A stretch of 64,000 nt of DNA. Origin: Ureibacillus sp. (GTDB lineage Bacteria; Bacillota; Bacilli; Bacillales_A; Planococcaceae). The notes under the pieces were generated by a model. It did not search any database. It saw only the letters and a program-made list of their open reading frames with translations, and was not told the DNA's origin. Position numbers and translations under genes: made by a program. Shown in pieces: positions 9,645 to 19,383 of this stretch. The DNA lies in the NCBI GenBank assembly GCA_031178355.1, contig JAPSJC010000004.1, forward strand, positions 1 through 64,000, read 5' to 3'. Numbering within the stretch: position 1 is the first letter of the stretch; each line of letters opens with the position of its first letter.

Positions 9645-10322
9645 ATGTTTATATTATTGTCTGCTGCGATAGCTCCAGGCCTTGCGTTGTTCAGTTATTT
9701 TTATTTACGCAATCAAATGTCAACAGAACCACGTAAGACATTGTTTCAATCTTTTATTTATGGGGCACTTATTACATTTCCAATCATGTTTATCCAATAT
9801 GTGTTGCAAGAAGAAGGTGTATTTACAAACCTTTTTTTAGCGAATGTCGTTTTTTCTAGTACAATAGAAGAATTCTTCAAATGGCTCGTTATATTTGTTA
9901 TCATTTATGGTCATGTTGAATTTGATGATCCGTATGACGGTATATTATATGGTGCATGTGTTTCACTAGGATTTGCTACAGTTGAAAATGTACTATACTT
10001 AATTTCATTTGGTATAGATACTGCTTTTTTGAGAGCAATATTACCTGTTAGTAGTCATGCATTATTTGGTGTAGTAATGGGATATTATTTCGGAAAAAGT
10101 AAATTTGCAAGAAATGATCGTGCTACAGAGTATTTACTATTAGCTTTTTTAGCACCACTATTTTTACATCTTATATATAATAGTATTATTTCGTTTGAAG
10201 GTCATTGGGTCTATTTAGTAGCTCCATTTATGCTATTTTTGTGGTGGTTAGCTTTAAAAAAAGTGAAATTAGCCCACCAACATTTAGTAGAACATTTAAT
10301 TGAACAAAAAAAATTCAATTAA
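9645..10322 (+). CDS. prsW: PrsW-type intramembrane protease
   Basis: This 225-residue polytopic membrane protein has about seven helices. It carries the glutamic intramembrane protease motifs of the family: EEFFKW after TI (the EExxxW-type site), a conserved Glu in FATVENV, and His in SSHALFGV and LHLIYN. In B. subtilis PrsW makes the first cut in anti-sigma factor RsiW, activating sigma-W in envelope stress; the same role is likely, though rsiW and sigW are not in this window. The ribosome site is AAAGGAG. In B. subtilis it also precedes sleB. Confidence 0.93.
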   Translation: MFILLSAAIAPGLALFSYFYLRNQMSTEPRKTLFQSFIYGALITFPIMFIQYVLQEEGVFTNLFLANVVFSSTIEEFFKWLVIFVIIYGHVEFDDPYDGILYGACVSLGFATVENVLYLISFGIDTAFLRAILPVSSHALFGVVMGYYFGKSKFARNDRATEYLLLAFLAPLFLHLIYNSIISFEGHWVYLVAPFMLFLWWLALKKVKLAHQHLVEHLIEQKKFN

Positions 10323-10366
10323 CGGCACTTAATTCAGATTATTGAATTATTGTGCTGTTTTTCTAT
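10321..10366 (+). terminator. Terminator after prsW
   Basis: Nested arms (GGCAC with GTGCT, and AATTCA with TGAATT) are followed by GTTTTTCTATTTTT. Confidence 0.65.
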
Positions 10367-10373
10367 TTTTAAA

Positions 10374-10403
10374 CGTATAAAACATTCACTTTTTTACATG
10401 CTA
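10374..10403 (+). promoter_or_regulatory. Possible sigma-G promoter for sleB-ypeB
   Basis: CGTATA (10374-10379), a 17-base spacer and CATGCTA (10397-10403) resemble the forespore sigma-G consensus as I recall it (TGHATR, about 18 bases, CATNHTA). The predicted start lies very close to the ribosome site, which weakens the call. Confidence 0.4.
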
Positions 10404-10422
10404 TGAAAAAGGAGTGAATTAG

Positions 10423-11238
10423 ATGATAAGAAGATTACTTATGACAATTGTTTTAGTACTTGGTATCTTTGGAATTGCTTCTTCTATTGATCAATCACAA
10501 GAAGTACACGCATTCTCTGATAGACTTCTTGAACGAGGCTCATCAGGTGATGACGTAATAGAATTACAAGCTAGATTACAATGGTTAGGGTTTTATAATG
10601 GTAAAATTGATGGGATTTTTGGCTATGGAACATATTGGGCGCTACGTAATTTCCAGCAGCAATGGGGAATTGGGGTCGATGGAATCCTTGGTCCCACTAC
10701 TAAAACCAACCTCGTTAGGGCAAGTCAGTACCATGGTGAATGGGTTCGTCAACAAATTGCACAGGGAAATCGATTTACTCATTATGGAAATACACCACTC
10801 GCACAACAGACAAAAGCAGGTGCTGGTTCAAACGGTGGTGGGGGACAAAATAATGCTACGACTGTCCAATTACCAGTTAAATATTCTGAGCGCGACTTAC
10901 AGTTAATGGCGAATGCTGTATATGGCGAAGCGCGTGGTGAACCATACGAAGGACAAGTCGCTGTTGCTGCTGTTATATTAAATCGCCTTGAATCACCAGA
11001 CTTCCCAAATACAATCTCGGAAATTATCTTCCAACCAAGAGCATTTACTGCTGTTGCAGATGGTCAGATTTGGTTAACACCCAATGAGCGCGCCAAACAA
11101 GCAGTGCTTGATGCCATGAATGGATGGGATCCAACAGAAAATGCCTTGTACTATTTTAACCCAAAAACAGCAACGAGTAGCTGGATTTGGTCAAGACCCC
11201 AAATTAAACAAATAGGTGAACATATATTCTGCTACTAA
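10423..11238 (+). CDS. sleB: Spore cortex-lytic enzyme SleB
   Basis: SleB is a lytic transglycosylase made in the forespore and stored until germination, when it cuts spore cortex peptidoglycan at muramic lactam. The 271-residue protein has a signal peptide (about 1-30), a peptidoglycan-binding domain (about 35-92, two repeats with GxxxGxxV-type pattern), a Gly/Asn-rich linker, and a C-terminal Hydrolase_2 catalytic domain (about 155-271). The likely catalytic Glu is in VYGEARGEP. It is followed by ypeB, whose product is needed for SleB assembly, 18 bases downstream. Confidence 0.96.
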   Translation: MIRRLLMTIVLVLGIFGIASSIDQSQEVHAFSDRLLERGSSGDDVIELQARLQWLGFYNGKIDGIFGYGTYWALRNFQQQWGIGVDGILGPTTKTNLVRASQYHGEWVRQQIAQGNRFTHYGNTPLAQQTKAGAGSNGGGGQNNATTVQLPVKYSERDLQLMANAVYGEARGEPYEGQVAVAAVILNRLESPDFPNTISEIIFQPRAFTAVADGQIWLTPNERAKQAVLDAMNGWDPTENALYYFNPKTATSSWIWSRPQIKQIGEHIFCY

Positions 11239-11256
11239 AGGAGGGACAAGGACATT

Positions 11257-12543
11257 ATGAAAAACGCCGTCTATCTATTGGCAATAGCTGTATTAGCACT
11301 AGGATTATACTCATTTGAAGTTAGAAATGAAAACAAACAATTAGAGCGCACAATTCACGCACAATATACCAATGCCTTAACAACTGCGTCAGAAACTTTG
11401 ACTACCCTTCATACTTCAGTTAATCAGTCTCTATTATTTCAAGACCAAAATGCTCTAAATACTGAGTTAGACAATATTTGGCGCTTAAGTGACCAACTAC
11501 GCGCATCAATTAGTAGTTTGCCTTTAAGTAGAGAAGTAGCAAATAACTGGATGCGATATATAGGGAACATCGGTGAAGAAGCTAGATTAGCTGCTGAAAA
11601 AGGAGACTATGAGGCTTGGCATGAAAAAATGACCGTAGTGGGAAGTAATTTGAGAACATTATCAAATGAATGGGAAGTTGCTACTTCAAGGTATTTCGAA
11701 CATGATGGAGATTTCTCGAAGTGGCAAAGAACAATTAATGATGAAACAGAACAAGATCAGTTTAAAAATATTGCACAAAACTTAAAAACTTATTCTGAAA
11801 CTGATTTCCCATTAACAGCGAGTGAATCTGACTGGCTGAAAAAGAGAGAGCTGCAAAATTTAGATGATAAGGAAATTACAAAGGAACAGGCAATTGCGGT
11901 TCTCGAAAAAATAGTACCAGATCTTAAAGAAGCAGCTTATACTGTTACAAAAAGTAGAGATGACGCACCTTATCCTTTTTATCATATTCAATTTGTAAAA
12001 GGAAGTAGAATTGGATATGCGGATATTACGGTTAAAGGTGGTCACATCTTATCATTTTTATCGGAACGACCTGTACAAGAAGAAAATAATGTGTCACAAC
12101 AAGATATTCGTGAATTAACTGAACGTTATATGAAAAATGCTGGATATGAAGATGTACAAATAGTAGAATTTAGAGAAAATCATGAAGCTTACCATATAGC
12201 AACAGCGCGCGTTTATGGTGAAGATAACGCATATGTGTATCCTGATGGAATACAGCTGAAAATTTCAAAAGATAGTGGCGAACTATTGGGATTAAACGCG
12301 ATGGAGTATGTTCAGAAAGAAACGATTAAAGAACAACCTGTTAAAGAAATTGATTGGAAACAATTCTTCCGTCCGGGAACTTTTGTAGAAGAAGAAAGAA
12401 TGATTTATACAGAAAATAAGTTATTCGAACTTCGTCTGTGTTATGAAGTGATAGCCCGTTATGATAACGAGTTAAATGAGACATTTAGAGTTGTTGTAGA
12501 TGCAGAAACACATGACGTCATTAAAGTAGAATACATGATGTAA
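11257..12543 (+). CDS. ypeB: Germination protein YpeB
   Basis: YpeB holds SleB in an inactive, stable form in the inner spore membrane, and each protein needs the other. This 428-residue protein has an N-terminal uncleaved or signal helix (about 1-18), an extended helical region (about 25-200), and two or three C-terminal PepSY-type repeats (about 200-428; VKGGHILSF and VDAETHDVIKVEY are typical). The ribosome site is AAAGGAGGGAC. It is in an operon with sleB. Confidence 0.95.
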   Translation: MKNAVYLLAIAVLALGLYSFEVRNENKQLERTIHAQYTNALTTASETLTTLHTSVNQSLLFQDQNALNTELDNIWRLSDQLRASISSLPLSREVANNWMRYIGNIGEEARLAAEKGDYEAWHEKMTVVGSNLRTLSNEWEVATSRYFEHDGDFSKWQRTINDETEQDQFKNIAQNLKTYSETDFPLTASESDWLKKRELQNLDDKEITKEQAIAVLEKIVPDLKEAAYTVTKSRDDAPYPFYHIQFVKGSRIGYADITVKGGHILSFLSERPVQEENNVSQQDIRELTERYMKNAGYEDVQIVEFRENHEAYHIATARVYGEDNAYVYPDGIQLKISKDSGELLGLNAMEYVQKETIKEQPVKEIDWKQFFRPGTFVEEERMIYTENKLFELRLCYEVIARYDNELNETFRVVVDAETHDVIKVEYMM

Positions 12544-12633
12544 TTCTAATTGTATTTTAAAAATATAGAAAATAAAGTTAAATCGTGTAATAATAAAAAT
12601 ATGCATTTATTATTGCACGAGGTGGCGATTCAA

Positions 12634-13290
12634 TTGAACATCAAAATTGGAACAGTACTTACTTTGGAACCAATCTCAGCAACAGAAAAACTTGAAAAAT
12701 TCCATTCTAAAGTAGTAGAAAGTACAGATTATGAACTCAGTATCAACTATCCAGTTAATACTTTAACCAATAGAACAGCCTATTTAATTGATGGTTCACA
12801 GTTTCGAGTAACTTTTATCGATGAAGAAAAAAATAGTTTTGCTTTTAATACTGAAGTAATAGGTCGTAAAGTTAATAATATACCGATGATTGTAATTTCA
12901 CTTCCTTCAGTTGATGAAATTATTAAAATTAAACGGAGAGAGTTTGTTCGAGTAAAGGCATCTGTTGATGTGGCGGTTGAATTTGAGAATCATCTTTCGC
13001 AATATGTAACACAAGATATAAGCGCTGGTGGGTTAGCATTTATATTAAACGCAAACGTACCATTTAATATAGGTAATCAGATTAAATTAACGATTGTTTT
13101 ACCATTTTCAAGTGGTGAAGTTCGTTACGTAAGAACGAGAGCACTTGTGGTTCGAATTTTCGAACTTAATAATCTAAAACAAGCGTCAATCCAATTTCTT
13201 AATACAGAGGACATGGATAAACAAACTCTTTTACGTTTTTGTTTCGAAAGACAATTACTGAATCGTAAAAAAGAATTGAAGACGATTTAA
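12634..13290 (+). CDS. ypfA: YpfA/MotI, PilZ-domain c-di-GMP receptor
   Basis: This 218-residue protein has an N-terminal YcgR-like domain (about 1-100) and a C-terminal PilZ domain (about 103-215). The c-di-GMP-binding arginines are in KRREFVR and the second motif is DISAGGLAF. In B. subtilis YpfA (MotI/DgrA) binds c-di-GMP and acts as a clutch on the flagellar stator MotA. The start is TTG at 12634, nine bases after GAGGTGG; the length then matches B. subtilis YpfA. An in-frame ATG at 12550 has no ribosome site. It follows ypeB as in B. subtilis. Confidence 0.9.
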   Translation: MNIKIGTVLTLEPISATEKLEKFHSKVVESTDYELSINYPVNTLTNRTAYLIDGSQFRVTFIDEEKNSFAFNTEVIGRKVNNIPMIVISLPSVDEIIKIKRREFVRVKASVDVAVEFENHLSQYVTQDISAGGLAFILNANVPFNIGNQIKLTIVLPFSSGEVRYVRTRALVVRIFELNNLKQASIQFLNTEDMDKQTLLRFCFERQLLNRKKELKTI

Positions 13291-13295
13291 AATGA

Positions 13296-13331
13296 AAAAA
13301 GCCCTATCTTTATAGAGGCTTTTTCTTTTTT
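13296..13331 (+). terminator. Terminator after ypfA
   Basis: AAAAAGCC (13296-13303) pairs with GGCTTTTT (13317-13324), with an inner CTAT/ATAG stem and one bulge, then CTTTTTT. Confidence 0.75.
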
Positions 13332-13426
13332 ATGGTTAAACTAAATATAATATCGACATCTCACTTTTATTGAAATGAAATACGAGTACAGCTATGGTAA
13401 AATGTTGAGTGGAAAGTAGGGATATT

Positions 13427-14101
13427 ATGTCAAAACAAATTCAAATCGCGATTGATGGGCCTGCTGGCGCAGGGAAAAGTACAATTGCAAAAATAGTAGC
13501 GGAAGAACTTGGTTTTACATACATCGATACAGGTGCAATGTATAGAGCCGTAACGTATAAAGCTATGAAAGAAAACATAAATTTAAATGATGCAATTGCC
13601 TTAGAAAAAATGCTTTTATTAACTTCGATTGATCTTAAACCATCTGAAAATGGACAACTTGTTTATCTAGATGGGGTAGATGTTTCGCAATTAATCCGCT
13701 CTAATGAGGTAACTGCGAATGTTTCAGAAGTTTCAGCACATGCAAATATTCGTGAGATACTAGTGAAAAAACAACAAGAATTAGCAGCAAGCGGTGGTAT
13801 TGTCATGGATGGTCGTGATATTGCTACCCATGTATTAAAAGATGCTGAACTAAAAATCTTTATGTCAGCAACTGCTGAAGAAAGAGCTAAACGACGTTTT
13901 ATAGATAACGAAAAAAGAGGAATACCTTCTAGCATAGAGACTTTAAAACAAGAAATTATACAAAGAGATAAATTTGATAGTGAACGAGAAGCATCTCCAT
14001 TAGTTCAGGCCGAAGATGCTATTTATTTAGATACTACAGAATTGTCAATCGAAGAAGCAGCAAAGTCTATTTTAAGATTAGCAAAAGAAAAAATGGAATA
14101 A
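13427..14101 (+). CDS. cmk: Cytidylate kinase
   Basis: Cmk phosphorylates CMP and dCMP with ATP in nucleotide salvage and mRNA-turnover recycling. The start at ATG 13427 gives 224 residues, the B. subtilis length; the GTG 18 bases earlier lies inside the weak ribosome site AGTAGGGA. The P-loop is DGPAGAGKSTIAK, the CMP-binding region includes DTGAMYRAVTYKA, and the lid-region motif is MDGRDIATHVL. The following gene ypfD is the usual partner in Firmicutes. Confidence 0.97.
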   Translation: MSKQIQIAIDGPAGAGKSTIAKIVAEELGFTYIDTGAMYRAVTYKAMKENINLNDAIALEKMLLLTSIDLKPSENGQLVYLDGVDVSQLIRSNEVTANVSEVSAHANIREILVKKQQELAASGGIVMDGRDIATHVLKDAELKIFMSATAEERAKRRFIDNEKRGIPSSIETLKQEIIQRDKFDSEREASPLVQAEDAIYLDTTELSIEEAAKSILRLAKEKME

Positions 14102-14288
14102 TTTAAAGAGTTTCACGTATTTTCAATATATAGATACTTTTTTGGCAGGTAACCAACTTGCATCTAAGTCGAATCACCTAAAGTTTTGACTATCAGCCAA
14201 GTTTTTCTAAAAAGAAGAGGAATATTTTTTGTCTTTATAGAAGTAATCTAATAAAATAGAAATTGGAAGATGCGAAGGAGGGTTACAT

Positions 14289-15428
14289 ATGTCTGAAGAA
14301 ATGAATGCAAATTTAGGCCAAGAATTTCGAGAAGGAGATATTGTGAAAGGTGTCGCTGCCAAAGTTGAAGATAAAGCAGTGACGGTTTCAATAGAAGGTG
14401 CACCTTTTGATGGTATAGTACCGATTAGCGAACTATCAAGTTTGCATATTGAAAAAGCATCTGATGTTGTAGCAGTAGGTGATGAATTAGAATTAATCAT
14501 TACAAAGGTTGAAGAAGAAAACTTTGTCTTATCAAAACGTAAAGTTGATGCTATGAAAGCCTGGGATCAACTTGAAGAAAAATTTGCTGCTGGCGAAATT
14601 TTTGAAGCAGAAGTGAAAGATGTTGTGAAAGGTGGCCTTGTTGTTGATTTGGGCGTACGTGGCTTCGTTCCTGCATCATTAGTAGAAGATTACTTTGTTG
14701 AAAACTTTGAAGATTATAAAGGTAAAACTTTAAGCTTCAAAATAACTGAGCTTGATAAAGATAAAGGAAGATTAATTTTATCTCATAGAGCAGTTGTTGA
14801 AGAACAAAAAACTTCTAAGAAGAAACAAGTATTAAGTGGAATTAAAGAAGGCGATGTACTAGAAGGTACAGTACAACGTATCGCGCCATTTGGAGCATTC
14901 ATTGATATTGGCGGTGTTGATGGACTTGTTCACATATCTCAAGTCTCTCATGACCACGTTGAAGACGTCAATACGGTTCTTACAAAAGGCCAATCTGTAA
15001 AAGTGAAAGTACTTTCAGTTGATCCAACAAACGAAAGAATTTCACTCTCTATTAAAGATACTTTACCTGGCCCATGGTCTAATATTGAAGATCGTGTATC
15101 AAAAGGTTCAGTTTTAACGGGAACAGTAAAACGTTTAGTTTCATTCGGAGCATTCGTAGAAGTATTCCCTAGTGTTGAAGGACTTGTGCATATTTCACAA
15201 ATCTCTCATAAACATATCAATACTCCTCATGAAGAGCTAAAAGAAGGGCAAGAAGTTCAAGTGAAAGTACTTGATGTTAATGAAACAGAAAAGCGTCTTT
15301 CATTAAGTATTAAAGAAACACTTGAAAACCCTGAAAAAGAAGAAGAATTTGACTATGAATTACCAGAAGAAACATCAGGTTTCTCTTTAAGTGAAGTTAT
15401 TGGCGAAAAGTTAAAAGGCTTCAAATAA
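14289..15428 (+). CDS. ypfD: YpfD, S1-domain protein (RpsA homologue)
   Basis: This 379-residue RNA-binding protein has four S1 repeats (about 15-80, 95-165, 185-250 and 270-340). The last two are the best conserved (PFGAFIDIGGVDGLVHISQVS and SFGAFVEVFPSVEGLVHISQ, shown only as patterns). Firmicute homologues of ribosomal protein S1 are shorter than the six-repeat E. coli protein and are not tightly bound to ribosomes; their exact role is unsettled. The ribosome site is AAGGAGGG. It lies downstream of cmk as in most bacteria. Confidence 0.93.
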   Translation: MSEEMNANLGQEFREGDIVKGVAAKVEDKAVTVSIEGAPFDGIVPISELSSLHIEKASDVVAVGDELELIITKVEEENFVLSKRKVDAMKAWDQLEEKFAAGEIFEAEVKDVVKGGLVVDLGVRGFVPASLVEDYFVENFEDYKGKTLSFKITELDKDKGRLILSHRAVVEEQKTSKKKQVLSGIKEGDVLEGTVQRIAPFGAFIDIGGVDGLVHISQVSHDHVEDVNTVLTKGQSVKVKVLSVDPTNERISLSIKDTLPGPWSNIEDRVSKGSVLTGTVKRLVSFGAFVEVFPSVEGLVHISQISHKHINTPHEELKEGQEVQVKVLDVNETEKRLSLSIKETLENPEKEEEFDYELPEETSGFSLSEVIGEKLKGFK

Positions 15429-15447
15429 ATAAATATAATTTAAGCTG

Positions 15448-15479
15448 ACGGGTGTGTCCTTGTACATACCTGTTTTTTT
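15448..15479 (+). terminator. Terminator after ypfD
   Basis: ACGGGTGTGT (15448-15457) pairs with ACATACCTGT (15464-15473), using three G-U pairs, followed by seven T. Confidence 0.75.
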
Positions 15480-15557
15480 ATTGTAGTAATTATTCGTTTT
15501 ATTAATTGACAACAATCATTTAGGTGGTGGAATTGGGGGATATTGACTATAATTAAG

Positions 15558-15590
15558 AGCCCAAGCGATCAAAATGCTTGGGCTTTATCT
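15558..15590 (-). terminator. Terminator for the S-layer-homology protease gene
   Basis: Perfect 9-bp arms AGCCCAAGC (15558-15566) and GCTTGGGCT (15576-15584) lie just beyond the end of the minus-strand gene. T-rich flanks on both sides may allow it to work in both directions. Confidence 0.65.
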
Positions 15591-15613
15591 ATTAATTATT
15601 GTTAGTATGTTAT

Positions 15614-17845
15614 TTAATCCATCGTTGCTTTTAATACATAGGTATTGTAAAGACCAGTTCTTGGGGATAGTTCTTCACCAACAACGATTAAATTGCCATT
15701 ATGGTTAAATAGAAAGTAACCTTCCCCAACTAATGAATAGGAATTTAATGGTGTAAAGTTCTCATAATCATAGACATAGATATAATCTTCAACCGATAGA
15801 TAGAACTTAGTTAGTTCATCATTAAACGCAACATCATAAAACCCTGTTTCAATATCTGTTACAAAGGTCATATCCGTTGCTCTTAATCTACTTGATAGAA
15901 AGATTGTTCCATAATTATTGAAAATGTATTTTCCATCAGGTGAAATTACCATATAAGGGATAAGTTCGAAGTCACCATGATACGGCGAATCCACACCACT
16001 CGATATCACACCGTTTTGTATCGGAAATACTTCCATATCTCTTGGAGAACTATCTGAATCGACTGCATAAATTCTGTTTTTACTTGGATGTAAGAAGATA
16101 TTACTTTGTTGTCGAATTGATTGAGTTGATACCTCTATACCAGAGTTTATACTATAGCTCTTAATATACGTCCACTGTCCTGAACCGGATGATACATAGA
16201 AATATTCATCATCAGCTACGATATCGTATGGATCTATTAAAATATCAAAAATGCTAATTGTTTTAAATGTCGATGCATCAACAATAGCAACTGCTCCTTC
16301 TTGTTCTTCTTCCCACCAATAAGAACTATGATCACCTTTTAACAATGTAATGAAAAGCTTTCCATTTGTAATATAAATACTTTCTGCAGGGTAATCGAAA
16401 GTTAGGCTCTTTTTTGTTTTAGTTTCATAGTTAAAAGCAATAACATCGCCATAAATATTGATTGCGTAAATAATTGGAAGCTCAGCGTCATGTACTGTAT
16501 CAACAAAAAGTTCTGAAATAGTGCTTTTCTCCCCTGGCAGTAATTTTGTAGAAGGATTAGGTAATGTGTCATCCCCGTAATTGGGTTCCTCGTCCTCTAT
16601 TTCCATTAAAGGCATATCGCTAATAGCTTCTGTTGCTATCGAGTTGAAATTAACGTTTTTGTAAGGATTTAACAGTTGGGAAATATAGTCAGTTGCAATA
16701 GCGAAATTCATTTCCTCCATACCAAATGAATTGATCCCCACTACAAATCCTTTCATATTCATAAGGGGACCTCCAGAACTACCAAACGTAATCATAGCTG
16801 AAGTTTGAATTGCCTCCACAGTACCTAACGCATCCTCGAAAGTTTGTTTACTTGAAACAATCCCTTCAGTAATTGTGTTTTGCATACCATAGGGACTTCC
16901 GAGAGCGACTACTTTTTCACCTGTTTTTACTTCTTTAAAGTTCATTAGTGGCAATGCTGGATACCCAATTTTTTTTATTGGTTTTAATAGTGCGATGTCA
17001 AGGAAGTCATCATATTCAACAACCCCCTCAAGCTCAATCTCTTCACCATTGTGTGTTGTAGCAATAGCTTTAACACCTCCGCTAATGACATGGAAATTTG
17101 TTGCAATGAGTTGATTTGCCACGATAAAACCTGACCCTTGTGAAACGAGTTCATTGTTTTCGTTATACAACTCAATTAACACGACACTTTGCTCGAAGTT
17201 AGCCATGGTTTCTGTGTTGTATATGGAATCCGGATAAGGAAGAAACTGATCATTTAAAATTCGGGCTAAAAAGGCAGCAAAGTGTGCTCTTTTTAAAGGT
17301 TCTTTCGGTTTAAATGACCCATCAGGAGTACCAACTGTGATATAATGACTAGCTAAAGTTTGGATAGAAGGATAAAACATGTGGTCCATGCTTACATCGG
17401 TAAATTCATAAGGATATTGCCCTTTTAATTTGTAAGCATTTACAAGAATTTTAGCCATTTGTCCTCTTGTTAAGATTCCATTCGGGTCAAACTTACCATT
17501 CCCTGTTCCAGAGATGATTCCAAGTTCCGTTGCTTTTGCAATTTCATTATATCCATAGCTTCCTTTGGGTACATCTATATAATGAGGGTTTGGAGCATTA
17601 GTGGTATTAATTCCTAATTCACGTACAATCATTTGTACGGCATGGACACGTTTTATTGTATCATTAGTACCAAAATTTCCATTACTGTATCCTTTAATAA
17701 TCCCTTTTTCATGAAGATAAATAATTTCTTCTCGGTGTTGTTTAACATCAGGGAAAAGTGTACTTGCATGCTTGTTACTATTAATTGGAATTATATATAC
17801 CGCTATCAGGACAAGTATAAAAATGATAGTTCTATGTTTTTTCAA
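15614..17845 (-). CDS. S-layer-homology (SLH) anchored trypsin-like serine protease with a C-terminal propeller-like region
   Basis: This 743-residue exported protein has a signal peptide (about 1-28), three SLH repeats (about 30-200; GYSNGNFGTND, GTGNGKFDPNG and GTPDGSFKPKE are hallmark loops), an HtrA/trypsin-like protease domain (about 215-395), and a C-terminal region (about 440-743) rich in short beta repeats like YVTN/WD propellers. The catalytic triad is His252 (ATNFHVI), Asp283 (DFLDIALLK) and Ser357 (GSSGGP). SLH repeats bind pyruvylated wall polymer, so it should work on the cell surface. The start TTG at 17845 follows AAAGGGGG; a start six codons earlier would lie inside that site. 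It sits between ypfD and der, an insertion relative to B. subtilis. The substrate is unknown. Confidence 0.88.
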   Translation of the reverse strand: MKKHRTIIFILVLIAVYIIPINSNKHASTLFPDVKQHREEIIYLHEKGIIKGYSNGNFGTNDTIKRVHAVQMIVRELGINTTNAPNPHYIDVPKGSYGYNEIAKATELGIISGTGNGKFDPNGILTRGQMAKILVNAYKLKGQYPYEFTDVSMDHMFYPSIQTLASHYITVGTPDGSFKPKEPLKRAHFAAFLARILNDQFLPYPDSIYNTETMANFEQSVVLIELYNENNELVSQGSGFIVANQLIATNFHVISGGVKAIATTHNGEEIELEGVVEYDDFLDIALLKPIKKIGYPALPLMNFKEVKTGEKVVALGSPYGMQNTITEGIVSSKQTFEDALGTVEAIQTSAMITFGSSGGPLMNMKGFVVGINSFGMEEMNFAIATDYISQLLNPYKNVNFNSIATEAISDMPLMEIEDEEPNYGDDTLPNPSTKLLPGEKSTISELFVDTVHDAELPIIYAINIYGDVIAFNYETKTKKSLTFDYPAESIYITNGKLFITLLKGDHSSYWWEEEQEGAVAIVDASTFKTISIFDILIDPYDIVADDEYFYVSSGSGQWTYIKSYSINSGIEVSTQSIRQQSNIFLHPSKNRIYAVDSDSSPRDMEVFPIQNGVISSGVDSPYHGDFELIPYMVISPDGKYIFNNYGTIFLSSRLRATDMTFVTDIETGFYDVAFNDELTKFYLSVEDYIYVYDYENFTPLNSYSLVGEGYFLFNHNGNLIVVGEELSPRTGLYNTYVLKATMD

Positions 17846-18051
17846 TATAATACCCCCTTTCAATATTTCTATTAAATAATAATAGAACTAAATGGAATAA
17901 GCTTTATGTAAGAAATGGAAATTATGGTTTGAAAATTGTATATTAATCGAACAATAAATGTATGACTTATTGAGAATTGGTACAAAAAATGATATATCTT
18001 TACTTTTCGTGTATAATACAAAAGATAAGAAATTGGAAGGATGAAGTACAG

Positions 18052-19362
18052 ATGACAAAACCAGTAATCGCCATCGTAGGTCGTCCGAACGTTGGAAAAT
18101 CAACAATTTTTAACCGTATTGTTGGTGAACGTGTATCAATCGTGGAAGATATTCCAGGTGTAACACGTGACCGTATTTATAGTTCGGCAGATTGGCTAAC
18201 ACATGAATTTAATATTATTGATACGGGCGGAATTGAAATAGGGGACGAGCCATTCCTAGAGCAAATTCGTGCTCAAGCTGAAATAGCTATACAAGAAGCA
18301 GATGTGATTATCTTTATGACAAATGGACGTGAAGGTGTAACTTCAGCTGATGAACAAGTAGCGAAAATATTATATAAGACGAAAAAACCAGTCGTATTAG
18401 CTGTTAATAAAATTGACAACCCTGATATGAGAGAGATGATTTATGATTTCTATACGTTAGGATTTGGCGAACCATTCCCGATTTCAGGATCGCATGGATT
18501 AGGACTTGGTGATTTATTAGATGAATGTGCAAAACATTTCCCGAAAGAAGATGAAGTCCAATATGGGGATGATGTTATTAAGTTCAGCTTAATAGGACGT
18601 CCAAATGTTGGGAAATCTTCTTTAGTTAATGCATTTTTAGGCCAAGACCGAGTAATTGTTAGCGACATTGCAGGCACAACTAGAGACGCCATTGATACTC
18701 CTTATTCTTATGAAGGACAAGAATATGTCATTATTGATACAGCTGGTATGCGTAAAAGAGGGAAAGTGTACGAATCTACTGAAAAGTATTCTGTTCTTCG
18801 TGCAATGCGAGCTATCGAACGCTCAGACGTTGTTTTAGTTGTATTTAATGCAGAAGAAGGAATTCAAGAACAAGATAAAAAAATTGCTGGTTACGCTCAT
18901 GAGGCTGGTAAAGCTGTGATTATCGTTGTAAATAAGTGGGATGCAATAGAAAAAGATGAAAAGACTATGAATTTATTTACGCAACAAATCCGTGAACACT
19001 TTTTATTCTTAGATTATGCACCAATTATCTTTGTTTCTGCGAAAACAAAACAACGAGTCCATCAAATTCTTGCATTAGTACAAAGAGTAAGTGAAAATCA
19101 TGCAATGCGAATTCAATCTTCTATTCTAAATGAAGTAATTGAAGACGCTGTTGCAAGAAATCCAGCTCCACGTGATAAAGGTCGACGTTTACGTATTTAC
19201 TACGCAACACAAGTTGCAGTTAAGCCTCCTACATTTGTTACGTTTGTAAATGAACCAGAGCTTATGCACTTCTCATATGAACGTTTCCTTGAAAATCGAA
19301 TAAGAGAAACATTTGACTTTGAGGGAACGCCAATACGTTTAATTGCAAGAGCGAGAGACTAA
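18052..19362 (+). CDS. der: Ribosome biogenesis GTPase Der (EngA)
   Basis: Der is an essential GTPase with two tandem G domains that helps 50S subunit maturation. With ATG 18052 it has 436 residues, the usual length. G1 motifs are [13 protein letters not shown] (G domain 1) and [13 protein letters not shown] (G domain 2), with DTGG and DTAGM switch motifs, NKID and NKWD specificity motifs, and a C-terminal KH-like domain (about 350-436). The ribosome site is GGAAGGATG. An upstream in-frame codon at 17977 lacks a ribosome site. Confidence 0.97.
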   Translation: MTKPVIAIVGRPNVGKSTIFNRIVGERVSIVEDIPGVTRDRIYSSADWLTHEFNIIDTGGIEIGDEPFLEQIRAQAEIAIQEADVIIFMTNGREGVTSADEQVAKILYKTKKPVVLAVNKIDNPDMREMIYDFYTLGFGEPFPISGSHGLGLGDLLDECAKHFPKEDEVQYGDDVIKFSLIGRPNVGKSSLVNAFLGQDRVIVSDIAGTTRDAIDTPYSYEGQEYVIIDTAGMRKRGKVYESTEKYSVLRAMRAIERSDVVLVVFNAEEGIQEQDKKIAGYAHEAGKAVIIVVNKWDAIEKDEKTMNLFTQQIREHFLFLDYAPIIFVSAKTKQRVHQILALVQRVSENHAMRIQSSILNEVIEDAVARNPAPRDKGRRLRIYYATQVAVKPPTFVTFVNEPELMHFSYERFLENRIRETFDFEGTPIRLIARARD

Positions 19363-19383
19363 TTGTTTGATGGGGGAATCATT

